From: Desulfamplus sp.
GTDB taxonomy: Bacteria > Desulfobacterota > Desulfobacteria > Desulfobacterales > Desulfobacteraceae
NCBI GenBank assembly: GCA_015231615.1
Contig: JADGBE010000004.1
Location: 43,051-107,050 of the forward strand
Length of the DNA stretch: 64,000 nt
Direction of reading: 5' to 3'
Positions 34,648 through 43,365 of the stretch are shown here, one piece after another. Positions within the stretch are counted from its first letter, which is position 1, and every line of letters begins with the position of its first letter. Position numbers and translations under genes: made by a program. The notes beneath the pieces were generated by a model, which was not told the DNA's origin, made no database searches, and was given only the letters and a program-made list of their open reading frames with translations.

Positions 34648-35027
34648 TAAAAGACTCCTTTTTATCAATGTTGTTTGAATATAGCTCACTTTTTTAATAG
34701 TGCTATGAGTAATGCCAATTAACAGCTTAATTACTATGGATAATAATTATAATATTTTTTATGTGAAAGCAACCCCTCAGTTTATCAATATGAACAGGGA
34801 GTTCCATTAATAATCGTGATAGTTGATCCTAAGTTCATCATTCTCGCCCATTTGCATCTTTCAATATTTCCGTCAAAATGATAATATTTAATAAGTGTTT
34901 AGCCTTTAAATTAATCATTCTAAATAATAATAGTTATTTAAGGGCTTAACTAATAGTAGTTACTTAAGAGCTGACTAATAGTATTGAATTTAAGCATTCC
35001 AAATAATAGTAGTTAGGATAGATTTTA
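34648..35027. other. 380-bp gene-free region with a tandem repeat near its right end
   Basis: Intergenic space between the divergent adk and PLP decarboxylase genes. Apart from the array at 34925-35020 I see no ORF, hairpin or clear promoter. Confidence 0.5.
34925..35020 (+). repeat. Degenerate tandem repeat upstream of the PLP decarboxylase gene
   Basis: Units of about 25-27 bp based on AATAGTAGTTACTTAAG-GCTGACT begin near 34925, 34952, 34977 and 35001; the last is partial. The array ends 8 bp before the ATG at 35028 and so overlaps the expected ribosome binding region, where TTAGGAT is the only candidate site. Confidence 0.6.
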
Positions 35028-36815
35028 ATGAATAGACCTAAACAATCAAAATTAGTTGCAGATTGGGAACGCCTTGAGCGAATATTTATAAGACCTGAAG
35101 ACGATGATTGCAAAGAGGTTCTTGTAAAATATATGGAGCAGATTCTCTTTGGGCTGCACGAATTTATAAACAAAAATGTTGGAGTTACTGAAGAGATAAG
35201 TCTTAAAGAGCTTACATCAAGTTTTAATGAGACTCTTATAAGCCCTGAACCAGAAAAAAGGCTTGCCGATGTAATCTCAGATATTATTTACCAAATAGCA
35301 CCAAAAGCCGTGAATGTTGCTTCCCCCTATTTTGTGGGACACATGACCGCTGCAATCCCATTTTTTATGGTTCATCTTAAAGCTATTGTGGCAGCACTTA
35401 ACCAAAATGTTATCAAACTTGAAACTTCAAAAGTTCTATCAGTTTTAGAAAAACAGGTCTTAGCAAAGATTCATAGGCTAATATATGGTTCAAATAGTGG
35501 AATTAATGAAAGGTTAGGATTTAGTAAAACTTCAGAGTTGATTGAAAATGAAAAATTTAGCAAAGATTTAAGACTTACCGAAGAGTTTTACAATACACAC
35601 GTTCAAAATGCAGATACATCACTTGGCTCTTTTACAACTGGCGGAACAACAGCAAATCTGACAGCCTTGTGGGTTGCAAGAAATCGTTTTTTTAAACCTT
35701 TTGACAATCTATTTCCACCTCAATCTGGTGATTTAGCTTTCCATAATTTTAGTGAACAGTCTAAAAAAGTTGATAGGGTTGAAAAATTTGATGGCATTGA
35801 GGCAGAAGGTTTTGCTCAAGCACTCAAAGCATATTCGCTTGATAGGGCTGTTTTGTTAGTATCAAAGAGGGGACACTATTCCCTTAGAAAGGCTGGGGGA
35901 ATTCTTGGTATTGGTAATAACAATGTTATCCCTATTGATGTGAATGCTCAATGTCGATTGGATGTAAAAAAATTAAGAGCAGCCATTAGAGATATAAAAC
36001 AAGAGGGTAGAACTGGAATTATCTCAGTTGTTGGTGTTGCTGGTGCAACTGAAACAGGCATTATTGATCCTCTTGATGATATAGCAGATATTTGTGAAGG
36101 ATACGGAATCCACTTTCATGTTGATGCAGCATGGGGGGGACCCGTGATGCTATCAGAAAAGTATGGCTATAAACTTAAAGGTATTGAGAGGGCAGATTCA
36201 GTTACTATTGATGGACATAAACAGTTTTTTATGCCAATGACCTGCGGAATGGTCTTTTTTCGCGATCCACTTGCTATGAACCACATAGCATACCATTCAA
36301 ATTACGTAAATCGTCAGGGAAGTGTTGATCTTGGAATAAAGACGCTTGAAGGATCAAGAGAGGCAAACTCACTTATTCTTGATAGCTCACTTAAAATAAT
36401 GGGAACAAGGGGCTATGCCTTGATGATTGATCATGGAATAGAGACAGCCAAACAGTTTGCTGATGAGATTAAAAGAAGGGAGTTGTTTGAGCTTATCACA
36501 GAACCAGAACTTAATATTCTTACCTACCGAATGGTGCCAAAAGAGATAAAACAACACCTTAAAACAGCAGATGCAACTCAAATAAAGATTCTTAACCAAC
36601 AGCTTGATAATATAAATATAGCTATACAGAGGAAACAAAGAGAAGCTGGTAAAAGTTTTGTCTCAAGAACAAGAATGACCTACAGACCAAGCGGTGATGA
36701 GGTTGTGGTATTACGTAGCGTTATTATGAATCCAATGACAAACATAACCATATTAAATGAGGTTTTAGACGAACAAGAAAGACTTTTGCAATCGCTTTCT
36801 GATGTTATACTCTAA
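35028..36815 (+). CDS. panP: PLP-dependent decarboxylase, probably PanP-type aspartate 1-decarboxylase
   Basis: 595 residues of the group II (glutamate decarboxylase-like) PLP family. Key parts: YFVGHMTAAIPFFM and LNQNVIKLETSKVLSVLEKQVL (a segment I associate with the PanP branch), GSFTTGGTTANLTAL (PLP phosphate loop), FHVDAAWGGPVM (aspartate and alanine facing PLP) and VTIDGHKQFFMPM with the Schiff-base lysine. PanP makes beta-alanine for pantothenate. Glutamate or tyrosine decarboxylases are alternatives. Followed by copy 3 of the three-palindrome repeat. Confidence 0.75.
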   Translation: MNRPKQSKLVADWERLERIFIRPEDDDCKEVLVKYMEQILFGLHEFINKNVGVTEEISLKELTSSFNETLISPEPEKRLADVISDIIYQIAPKAVNVASPYFVGHMTAAIPFFMVHLKAIVAALNQNVIKLETSKVLSVLEKQVLAKIHRLIYGSNSGINERLGFSKTSELIENEKFSKDLRLTEEFYNTHVQNADTSLGSFTTGGTTANLTALWVARNRFFKPFDNLFPPQSGDLAFHNFSEQSKKVDRVEKFDGIEAEGFAQALKAYSLDRAVLLVSKRGHYSLRKAGGILGIGNNNVIPIDVNAQCRLDVKKLRAAIRDIKQEGRTGIISVVGVAGATETGIIDPLDDIADICEGYGIHFHVDAAWGGPVMLSEKYGYKLKGIERADSVTIDGHKQFFMPMTCGMVFFRDPLAMNHIAYHSNYVNRQGSVDLGIKTLEGSREANSLILDSSLKIMGTRGYALMIDHGIETAKQFADEIKRRELFELITEPELNILTYRMVPKEIKQHLKTADATQIKILNQQLDNINIAIQRKQREAGKSFVSRTRMTYRPSGDEVVVLRSVIMNPMTNITILNEVLDEQERLLQSLSDVIL

Positions 36816-36848
36816 AAGGGCATGAATTGAGCTTTTAATTTGTTTTGC

Positions 36849-36935
36849 AGCCCAGAGCTAAAGCTCAGGGCTTAATTGTCCAAGTCCTCTTAAGAGGACT
36901 TCTTTTAACTTAGCCGATGGTTTTAACCATCGGCT
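36849..36935 (-). repeat. Three-palindrome dispersed repeat, copy 3 (inverted)
   Basis: Order D-C-B: AGCCCAGAGCTAAAGCTCAG plus GGCT at 36849-36872, the perfect 20-mer at 36882-36901, and the near-perfect AGCCGATGGTT/AACCATCGGCT palindrome at 36912-36935. Read on the minus strand it matches copy 2 almost throughout. It sits between the convergent gene ends at 36815 and 36981. Confidence 0.9.
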
Positions 36936-36980
36936 GAAAGAAAAATTGAATAAAAACTCAAGTATAAAAAATACTGAAAT

Positions 36981-39107
36981 TTAAACCTTAAACTCACCAA
37001 CAATTAGACTTAGTTTTTCTGCCATATTTTTCAACCCTTCAGCACTTGATTTTATGTTGGTGCTATTGGTTGCCATTTGTTTAGCTTCAATGTTGACATT
37101 CTCAATATCTTTGGTGATCTCTTTAGCAACTTTGGTTGTTTTACTCACTGTAATATTAACATTTTCAATACCATCTGCTGTCTGAGAGATGTTTTGGGCG
37201 ATCTCTTTTGTTGTTGAAGCCTGTTCTGCAATTGAAATAGCAATAATTGATGCAATTTCATTGACCCCAGTGATAACTTCTGAAATATGGTTAATCTCTT
37301 TTACAGTTAAAGCTGTTGAGGTTTGAACCTCTTGAATCTGCTCTTTTATTGTTAAAGTTGCCTCTGCTGTCTGTTTTGCAAGATTTTTAATTTCACCCGC
37401 AACAACTGCAAACCCTTTTCCACTCTCCCCAGCTCTTGCTGCCTCAATTGTGGCATTTAATGCCAAAAGATTTGTCTGTGCAGAAATCTCTGTGATTGCC
37501 TCTACAATCTTGGTTATCTCTTGAGTTGCCTTACCTAACTCAGCCATTTTATTAGCAGCATCTCTACTTTGAAATACAGCGTTATCAGAGATAGATTTTG
37601 ATTTTTGCGTATTTTGTGTAATTTCATTTATTGTTGCAGCCATCTCTTCAGCCATTGAAGCAACTGCGGCAACACTTGAAGAAGATATATCCATAGTTGA
37701 TGCCACGTTATTAAGATTTTCACTCATAACTTGAGTAGATGCAGAAACATTGCCAGCCATATATGAAGTATGATCAATGCCAGCATAAAGGTGGGTTGCA
37801 ATATCAAGAAGTTTGTTTGATGAACTATCCATTATCTTTGAGTGCTGGCTTATCTGTTTTATGATGTTTTGAAGGTTCTCAACAAATTTGTTAAATTGAA
37901 CTGCTAACTCTCCAATCTCATCTTCACTTTTGACTTTAAGCCTTATAGTTAGGTCGCCTTTGGCAGTCTCTCCAATCTGTTTAATCGCAGAGTTTATGGG
38001 TTTAATAATAGTTCCAGAAAATAAGGTAATTGCAATACCAGTAATAAAAATTGATATAATACCAATTACAATACACCAGACAGTAATTTTATGAGTATCT
38101 TCAAGAACTTTATTTATAGGTATATTGACGACAAAAGACCATGGGGCATCACTATTGTTTATCTTAATTGGGACAAAAATGCTTTGAACTTGACTCTTTA
38201 ATGTATCGGAATAGTTGAGCATACTAAAAAGTGAGCCTGATTTAATAGCTTCAATAGCAGTTTCCCAATTCTTATAAGATTGCTCTCTATCAACTACCTC
38301 GCCTTTTTTATTCTCTTTATTAGAAGAGGCGTTATTATCTAATTTTGCGTCATCATCTGATTTTACAATATTTTTTGCCGACTCTATAATATCCGCACCA
38401 ATTTTGCTTTTATCTGTATGGGCAACATATTTACCACTATTAGATATAACACTTACATCTCCTGTCTCAAACGGGTGGATTTCCATAACCATTTTGCTTA
38501 TATCTTCAAGAGTTATATCAATTCCTATAACTCCAATACATTTGCCATTATCCATAATAGGCACGCAAGCACTGGTCATCAAAATCTTTAAATCTTCATC
38601 TTCATAAGGTTCAATTAGAACCGTTTTTTTTGAATTTTTAGGTAATACGTAGTATTCATTTTCCATATAGCTACTATACTGATCTTGCGTAAAAGAGGTG
38701 TCAGATACAATCTTATCACCTTCTCTGTAATACCATGAGTAGTAAGATAGCTCTTTATAAAGAGTATCAGGGTCTATCATAACCCATATACCGTGAAAAT
38801 TACTATTTTTCTCAAGAACCTGTTTTACCATATTATCTAAAATTAATGGGTCAGGTTTTAGATTGCTATTTTTGATTCCTTCAATGGTTTGAGTTAAAAT
38901 CATAGTTGAATCCATAGCATTATCTATCTTTGATTTAACAAAATTGCTATATTTGTAAGCCATTTCAACAGCTTTATCCAAAGCATTATTTTTAGCCATG
39001 TTGCCAGATTTTACAGCAATAAATGTAATGGTCAGAGCAAAAGCTATAAAAACTACAGAACAGAGTGTCAAAAGCATCTTTGCTTTTAGTTTTAATTTTT
39101 TAAACAT
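36981..39107 (-). CDS. Methyl-accepting chemotaxis protein with a dCache-like sensor
   Basis: About 708 residues from the ATG at 39107 (the upstream ATG at 39122 overlaps the GAGAGGA site). Layout: a membrane helix near residue 10-30, a large periplasmic dCache-type sensor ([45 protein letters not shown]), a second helix ([21 protein letters not shown]), HAMP ([32 protein letters not shown]), and the signalling coiled coil with the hairpin tip [31 protein letters not shown]. Acidic Asn-rich inserts interrupt the sensor ([19 protein letters not shown]). It signals to CheA/CheW. Confidence 0.9.
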   Translation of the reverse strand: MFKKLKLKAKMLLTLCSVVFIAFALTITFIAVKSGNMAKNNALDKAVEMAYKYSNFVKSKIDNAMDSTMILTQTIEGIKNSNLKPDPLILDNMVKQVLEKNSNFHGIWVMIDPDTLYKELSYYSWYYREGDKIVSDTSFTQDQYSSYMENEYYVLPKNSKKTVLIEPYEDEDLKILMTSACVPIMDNGKCIGVIGIDITLEDISKMVMEIHPFETGDVSVISNSGKYVAHTDKSKIGADIIESAKNIVKSDDDAKLDNNASSNKENKKGEVVDREQSYKNWETAIEAIKSGSLFSMLNYSDTLKSQVQSIFVPIKINNSDAPWSFVVNIPINKVLEDTHKITVWCIVIGIISIFITGIAITLFSGTIIKPINSAIKQIGETAKGDLTIRLKVKSEDEIGELAVQFNKFVENLQNIIKQISQHSKIMDSSSNKLLDIATHLYAGIDHTSYMAGNVSASTQVMSENLNNVASTMDISSSSVAAVASMAEEMAATINEITQNTQKSKSISDNAVFQSRDAANKMAELGKATQEITKIVEAITEISAQTNLLALNATIEAARAGESGKGFAVVAGEIKNLAKQTAEATLTIKEQIQEVQTSTALTVKEINHISEVITGVNEIASIIAISIAEQASTTKEIAQNISQTADGIENVNITVSKTTKVAKEITKDIENVNIEAKQMATNSTNIKSSAEGLKNMAEKLSLIVGEFKV

Positions 39108-39268
39108 TATTATTCCTCTCAATACTTGAAAAATCCTTAGGAAAATGTCAGCAACTCTAATATTAAAATAGCTGAGGAAAGTGTTGAATTAAATGCAATT
39201 TTATAACTATATATAATCTTCTAAATAATCACAAATTATGACCAATAGCAATATTTAAGGAGTTCTAC

Positions 39269-40966
39269 ATGGAATATAGATATTTTATAAAACAGATTGA
39301 TGTTAATGAACCAGTGGAAAAAATTTTTGATTGGCATGAAAAAGTCGGAGCTTTTGAACGATTAACACCTCCTTGGATGAGACTTAAAAATATACAAAAA
39401 AGCGGTAATGGTATTGAAACAGGGGCAAAAGTTAGTATGGATATATCTTTTGCGGGTATTCCATTTCCAATAAGGGCAGAACATATTGCTTATGAGAAGA
39501 ATGATTTTTTTAAAGATAGGCTTTATGGTGGAATATTCTCAAAATGGGAACACACCCATAAGTTTTTACCTCTTGGCATCTTTAATATTGGAGAACACTC
39601 TACAGTATCTAATATCAAGACTCTTCCTTTAAATAGCAAAGCTCTTCCTTCAAAAAACTTTGGGCTTTCACGACTTGAAGATAGAATTGATTATGCTTTG
39701 CCTTTTCATATTCCAGATAATTGGCATAACTTCATAAAAGAAGAGCTTTATCGTTTATTTAACTATAGACATACTGTAATGGTCAATGACCTTAAACGTC
39801 ATAAAATTTTTGAGCAAAATTACAAAACTTCTCAATTTATAAACAACTCTGAATTGGATCACAAAATAGATAGCCAAATCCAAAAAAACTTACAAATCCC
39901 AAAAACATTAACAATATTAATATCTGGGGCAAGCGGACCCGTTGGAAACGCTCTTATTCCTTTTTTAACCACTGGCGGTCATAGAGTTATAAAATTGGTA
40001 AGACGTAGAGCAAAAACTAAAAATATATCTAATACCGAAAATATAGAAGAGATAGAGTGGAATCCCTACACAGGAGAGCTTGATCTTGAAGAGGCAATTG
40101 AAAAAATATCAATAAAAGATGAGATAAAATCATCAAAAGAAGAAAAAAGCGGTAAGGGTAGGGCGATAGATAATAGAAGTGAGAAGTGTAAAATTGATGT
40201 AGTGATAAACTTAAATGGTTACCACATTGGTTCAGGTAGATGGACAAGGCAGACAAAAGATATAATTATTAAAAGCAGAAATTTATCTACAACGCTGCTT
40301 GCGGAAAAGATAGCGTCATTGCCCCAAAATATTAGACCTGATTTATTCATCTCAGCCTCTGCTACAGGTTTTTACGGTGATTGTGGAGACGCGTGCCTTG
40401 ATGAAAATAGTTGTAGCGGCGATCTTTTTATATCTCAGGTCTGCCGTGAATGGGAAAATTGTGCTAAAAAAGCTGAAGATGCGGGAGTTAGAACGGTTTT
40501 TGCTCGTATGGGTGTTGTGCTAACTCCAGCAGGTGGAGCATTAGAGAGATTATTGCCGGGTTTTATGGCTGGGCTTGGGGCAAAAATTGGAAACGGCAAA
40601 CAGTATATGAGCTGGATTAGCATGGACGATCTTATTTACTCTTTACACCACATAATAGTTAGTAGCTCGATTTCCAATAGCTCCATTAGTGGGGCAGTCA
40701 ATTTGATCTCGCCAAACCCAGTAACAAACCAAGAGTTTACACAAACTCTTGCAAAGGTGTTGTCAAGACCCGCCCCCTTTACATTGCCTGCTTCGCTTAT
40801 CAAAATGGTATGGGGTGAAATGGGACAAGAGGTTCTGCTGTCAAGCACAAGAGTAATGCCAGAAAGACTTTTAGAGTCTGGTTTTAAATTTTCTTACCCA
40901 ACACTTGAAGAGGCGTTAAGGCATCTTGTTGGAAAAAAAGCGTATTTTTTCAACAAAACAGATTAG
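39269..40966 (+). CDS. Fusion of SRPBCC (cyclase-like) domain and TIGR01777-type NAD epimerase
   Basis: 565 residues. Residues 1-165 form an SRPBCC ligand-binding domain (WHEKVGAFERLTPPWMRLKN, TVMVNDLKRHKIF). From about 205 comes an extended SDR epimerase: LTILISGASGPVGNALIPFL (glycine-rich NAD loop), then NLNGYHIGSGRWTRQTKDIIIKSR, SASATGFYGDCGD, and a C-terminal DUF1731 region (FTLPASLIKMVWGEMGQEVLLSS). Fusions of this order are known in the YfcH/TIGR01777 group. The substrate is unknown. A Lys/Glu/Ser-rich insert (KISIKDEIKSSKEEKSGK) sits after residue 270. Confidence 0.85.
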   Translation: MEYRYFIKQIDVNEPVEKIFDWHEKVGAFERLTPPWMRLKNIQKSGNGIETGAKVSMDISFAGIPFPIRAEHIAYEKNDFFKDRLYGGIFSKWEHTHKFLPLGIFNIGEHSTVSNIKTLPLNSKALPSKNFGLSRLEDRIDYALPFHIPDNWHNFIKEELYRLFNYRHTVMVNDLKRHKIFEQNYKTSQFINNSELDHKIDSQIQKNLQIPKTLTILISGASGPVGNALIPFLTTGGHRVIKLVRRRAKTKNISNTENIEEIEWNPYTGELDLEEAIEKISIKDEIKSSKEEKSGKGRAIDNRSEKCKIDVVINLNGYHIGSGRWTRQTKDIIIKSRNLSTTLLAEKIASLPQNIRPDLFISASATGFYGDCGDACLDENSCSGDLFISQVCREWENCAKKAEDAGVRTVFARMGVVLTPAGGALERLLPGFMAGLGAKIGNGKQYMSWISMDDLIYSLHHIIVSSSISNSSISGAVNLISPNPVTNQEFTQTLAKVLSRPAPFTLPASLIKMVWGEMGQEVLLSSTRVMPERLLESGFKFSYPTLEEALRHLVGKKAYFFNKTD

Positions 40967-40970
40967 CCAT

Positions 40971-41003
40971 AGATTTGACAACTTTTTTAAAGTTGTCAAA
41001 TCT
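40971..41003. repeat. GATTTGACAACTTT hairpin repeat, copy 2
   Basis: AGATTTGACAACTTT and AAAGTTGTCAAATCT pair perfectly around TTT. It begins 5 bp after the epimerase stop, a terminator-like position, before a same-strand gene. Confidence 0.85.
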
Positions 41004-41079
41004 TATACCCGCCTAAGATTCAAGGATTTAATAATAACGAAATGTATGATAATTGAGATTATAAAAGGAGATATTTTTG

Positions 41080-42291
41080 ATGAACAAAAATTTAAAATTT
41101 TTTTTTAGCATAATGATGATAGTTGCTCTCTGCTTTGGTTATGCTGCTATCTATTTTCCGCTCGACAATTACGATTTTGAGCGACTTCACATTTTTCTAT
41201 TTAACCTCTGCACAGGAGGCACAATTATCCTCTACTTTACAGAAGGGATAGGGCGTCTCTCTGTTCGCACAGGTTCTTTTTTAATCTTATCTCTATTTTA
41301 TGCCTTATCTGCATTTTTTAAGATATATCCAATAACAATATTTTTATCTTTAGGTTTAGCCTCAATTGTCGAAAGTTTAAGAATTGAGCGATTTTCAATA
41401 TTTCCATCAAATTTTTTCACAATGAAAGAGAGTGTCTCAGCAAAATTTCATCAAGCATCTCTTTTATGCTTATCAATTGGGCTTCTTATGTCAAGTGCAG
41501 TGATAATCAACAATGAGTATATTCATGTAGTAACAATGGACAAATTAGTTTTAAACACATTTTTTCTTGGCTTTTCGTTTCCACTTTCGCTTATCACACT
41601 CTCTGTTATTTTCTCCATGATAAGATTAAATGGAGATGGCTCTCAAGATGGAGATTTTTCTCAAGATTGTTCTCAAAAGAGCTTCAGCCTACAATCTTTC
41701 CCCCACACATTAAAACATGGTGAGATTTTACCTTACATTAAAAATATTTTTTCAAACCGCGTTGTCTCAGTAATATGCTTTTGGACCATAAATCTTGGCG
41801 TTATCATCTTCTTTATCTTTATTTTGTTTGAAAAATTCTATCCACAACTTGTCGTTACATCGCTTCTTTTCATTGCTGTTATAACGGTCTTTAGCCTTTA
41901 CAGAAAATTTGGGCAACAGATGCAGCAAAAGCAGTTTCTCTCTTCTGGTATTGGATTTTTAATTGCAACTGCAATATCAGGAATCGCCTATATATTTTAC
42001 CAAATGTCGCCTAACTACAATCCAGTTGACACAAAGTGGCTTCTTAGAATTCATATATTTGTATCGCTTTATGGGTGGAATTTGTGCGGTCTTGCTGTAA
42101 TCTGTCGTTTTAACGACTTTCCTATTAAATTACACTCTGGTATTGTGATAACTGTCCATTGGCTAACCGCCCTTGTGCTTGCCCCGCTTGGTGGAAATTC
42201 CCCCTTTATCGCTTTGATGGCTATTGTTGGTTATATTTTTATTGTTCTTACACTCTTTTTTAGTAATATAAATAAAGGAGAGAGAATATGA
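41080..42291 (+). CDS. Multispanning membrane protein of unknown function
   Basis: About 403 residues with roughly ten to twelve hydrophobic segments (for example SIMMIVALCFGYAAIYF, SFPLSLITLSVIFSMI, VVSVICFWTINLGVIIFFIFILF, SGIVITVHWLTALVLAPL). No family motif is recognised; no signal peptide other than the first helix. A Ser/Gln/Asp repeat (SQDGDFSQDCSQ, from a TCTCAAGAT unit) lies in a cytoplasmic loop. An AAGGAG site precedes the start; a TTG immediately before the ATG is an alternative. The stop overlaps the next gene (DHH phosphoesterase) by 4 bp, so the two are co-expressed. Confidence 0.7.
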   Translation: MNKNLKFFFSIMMIVALCFGYAAIYFPLDNYDFERLHIFLFNLCTGGTIILYFTEGIGRLSVRTGSFLILSLFYALSAFFKIYPITIFLSLGLASIVESLRIERFSIFPSNFFTMKESVSAKFHQASLLCLSIGLLMSSAVIINNEYIHVVTMDKLVLNTFFLGFSFPLSLITLSVIFSMIRLNGDGSQDGDFSQDCSQKSFSLQSFPHTLKHGEILPYIKNIFSNRVVSVICFWTINLGVIIFFIFILFEKFYPQLVVTSLLFIAVITVFSLYRKFGQQMQQKQFLSSGIGFLIATAISGIAYIFYQMSPNYNPVDTKWLLRIHIFVSLYGWNLCGLAVICRFNDFPIKLHSGIVITVHWLTALVLAPLGGNSPFIALMAIVGYIFIVLTLFFSNINKGERI

Positions 42292-43295
42292 GCCAAATAC
42301 ATAGACTTGAGAAGTTCCTCTCTCTATTTTCATCAGATAACAAAGTTCTTGTTGTTATAAATGCTGACCCTGACGCAATTGCCAGTGCAACAGCAGTAAA
42401 ACGTCTTTTGTGGAGAAAGGTAAGTGAAGTTAAAGTTACTTACTTCAACGAAATAAGAAGACCAGATAACCTGACAATGTTGCGAGTCCTTGATATAGAT
42501 ATAATCCCAATCAACAAAATTGATGAAAGAAAATTTGATAAATTTGTGGTTGTTGACTCCCAGCCCGATCACCACGAATGTTTTGGAATGTTTAAGTATG
42601 ACGCAATTATTGATCACCATCCACTCTCGTGCGACTGTGCAGATTTTAACGATATTCGTCCAGAATATGGTGCATGTTCAACAATGATGACTGAATACAT
42701 AAAAGCTGCCGATATTAAGCCGTCAGAACACCTTGCAACTGCTTTAATAATGGGAATAAAGACCGACACAAAAGGCTTTTTGCGTCATACAGCACTTGAA
42801 GATGTGAGAGCATTTCAATATCTTTACAGATTTGCAAATCCATCTTTGATTGCAAGAATTGAGAACTCAGAATTAAGAGAAAAAGACCTTGATTTTCTTG
42901 CAAAAGCTATCAGGCGAAAAAAGATTAGTAACAACAGAGTATATTCATTTGTTGGCAAAATTGAAAATCCTGATCAGTGCGTTATTACAGCAGATTTTTT
43001 TATGAAAATTGATAATGCAAATTGGAGCATTGTATCTGGTATTTATGATAAAAAGTTGGTGATTATAGTAAGAAATGATGGTTTGCGTAAAAGTGCGGGT
43101 AAAGCTGTAAAAGAGGCTTTTGATTTTATTGGTTCTGCTGGTGGACACCGCACTATGGCAAGGGTTGAGATTAAAATGGAAGACCTTGCAAAAGAGTTCG
43201 GAGCAGAAAAAATAGATGAATCGGTAAATGATTCTGTTATTTCAGATTGGATTATTGGAAAGATAGAGATGCACGCAGGTATTAAAACGGCATAA
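42288..43295 (+). CDS. DHH-family phosphoesterase (NrnA/RecJ-like)
   Basis: 335 residues. N-terminal DHH domain: VLVVINADPDAIASATAVKRLL (motif I), VVVDSQPDH (motif II), IIDHHPLS (motif III, DHH) and GIKTDTKGFLRH (motif IV). C-terminal DHHA1 domain with GSAGGHRTMARVEI. Such proteins cleave short oligonucleotides, pAp or cyclic dinucleotides. It is compact and soluble. Coupled (ATGA overlap) to the membrane protein gene upstream. The exact substrate cannot be told from sequence; a similar but distinct DHH protein is at 57977-58900. Confidence 0.85.
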   Translation: MSQIHRLEKFLSLFSSDNKVLVVINADPDAIASATAVKRLLWRKVSEVKVTYFNEIRRPDNLTMLRVLDIDIIPINKIDERKFDKFVVVDSQPDHHECFGMFKYDAIIDHHPLSCDCADFNDIRPEYGACSTMMTEYIKAADIKPSEHLATALIMGIKTDTKGFLRHTALEDVRAFQYLYRFANPSLIARIENSELREKDLDFLAKAIRRKKISNNRVYSFVGKIENPDQCVITADFFMKIDNANWSIVSGIYDKKLVIIVRNDGLRKSAGKAVKEAFDFIGSAGGHRTMARVEIKMEDLAKEFGAEKIDESVNDSVISDWIIGKIEMHAGIKTA

Positions 43296-43308
43296 ATATT
43301 TGTTTTGC

Positions 43309-43332
43309 AGCCAATGGTTTTAACCATCGGCT
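43309..43332. repeat. Three-palindrome repeat, copy 4 (deleted: palindrome B only)
   Basis: AGCCAATGGTTTTAACCATC then GGCT, flanked on the left by TGTTTTGC and on the right by GAAAGA, the same outer flanks as copy 3. C and D are missing. It lies 14 bp after the DHH gene stop. Confidence 0.8.
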
Positions 43333-43365
43333 GAAAGATTAAAAAGAGGAGATAGGAGGGGTGGT

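Noticed and set aside
34925..35020. Possible CRISPR array.
   Set aside because: Units are adjacent and degenerate without constant-length unique spacers, and no cas genes are present.
40926..41108. Plus-strand ORF of 60 codons across the hairpin repeat.
   Set aside because: It needs a TTG inside the epimerase gene and reads through the repeat; the real gene starts at 41080 with its own site.
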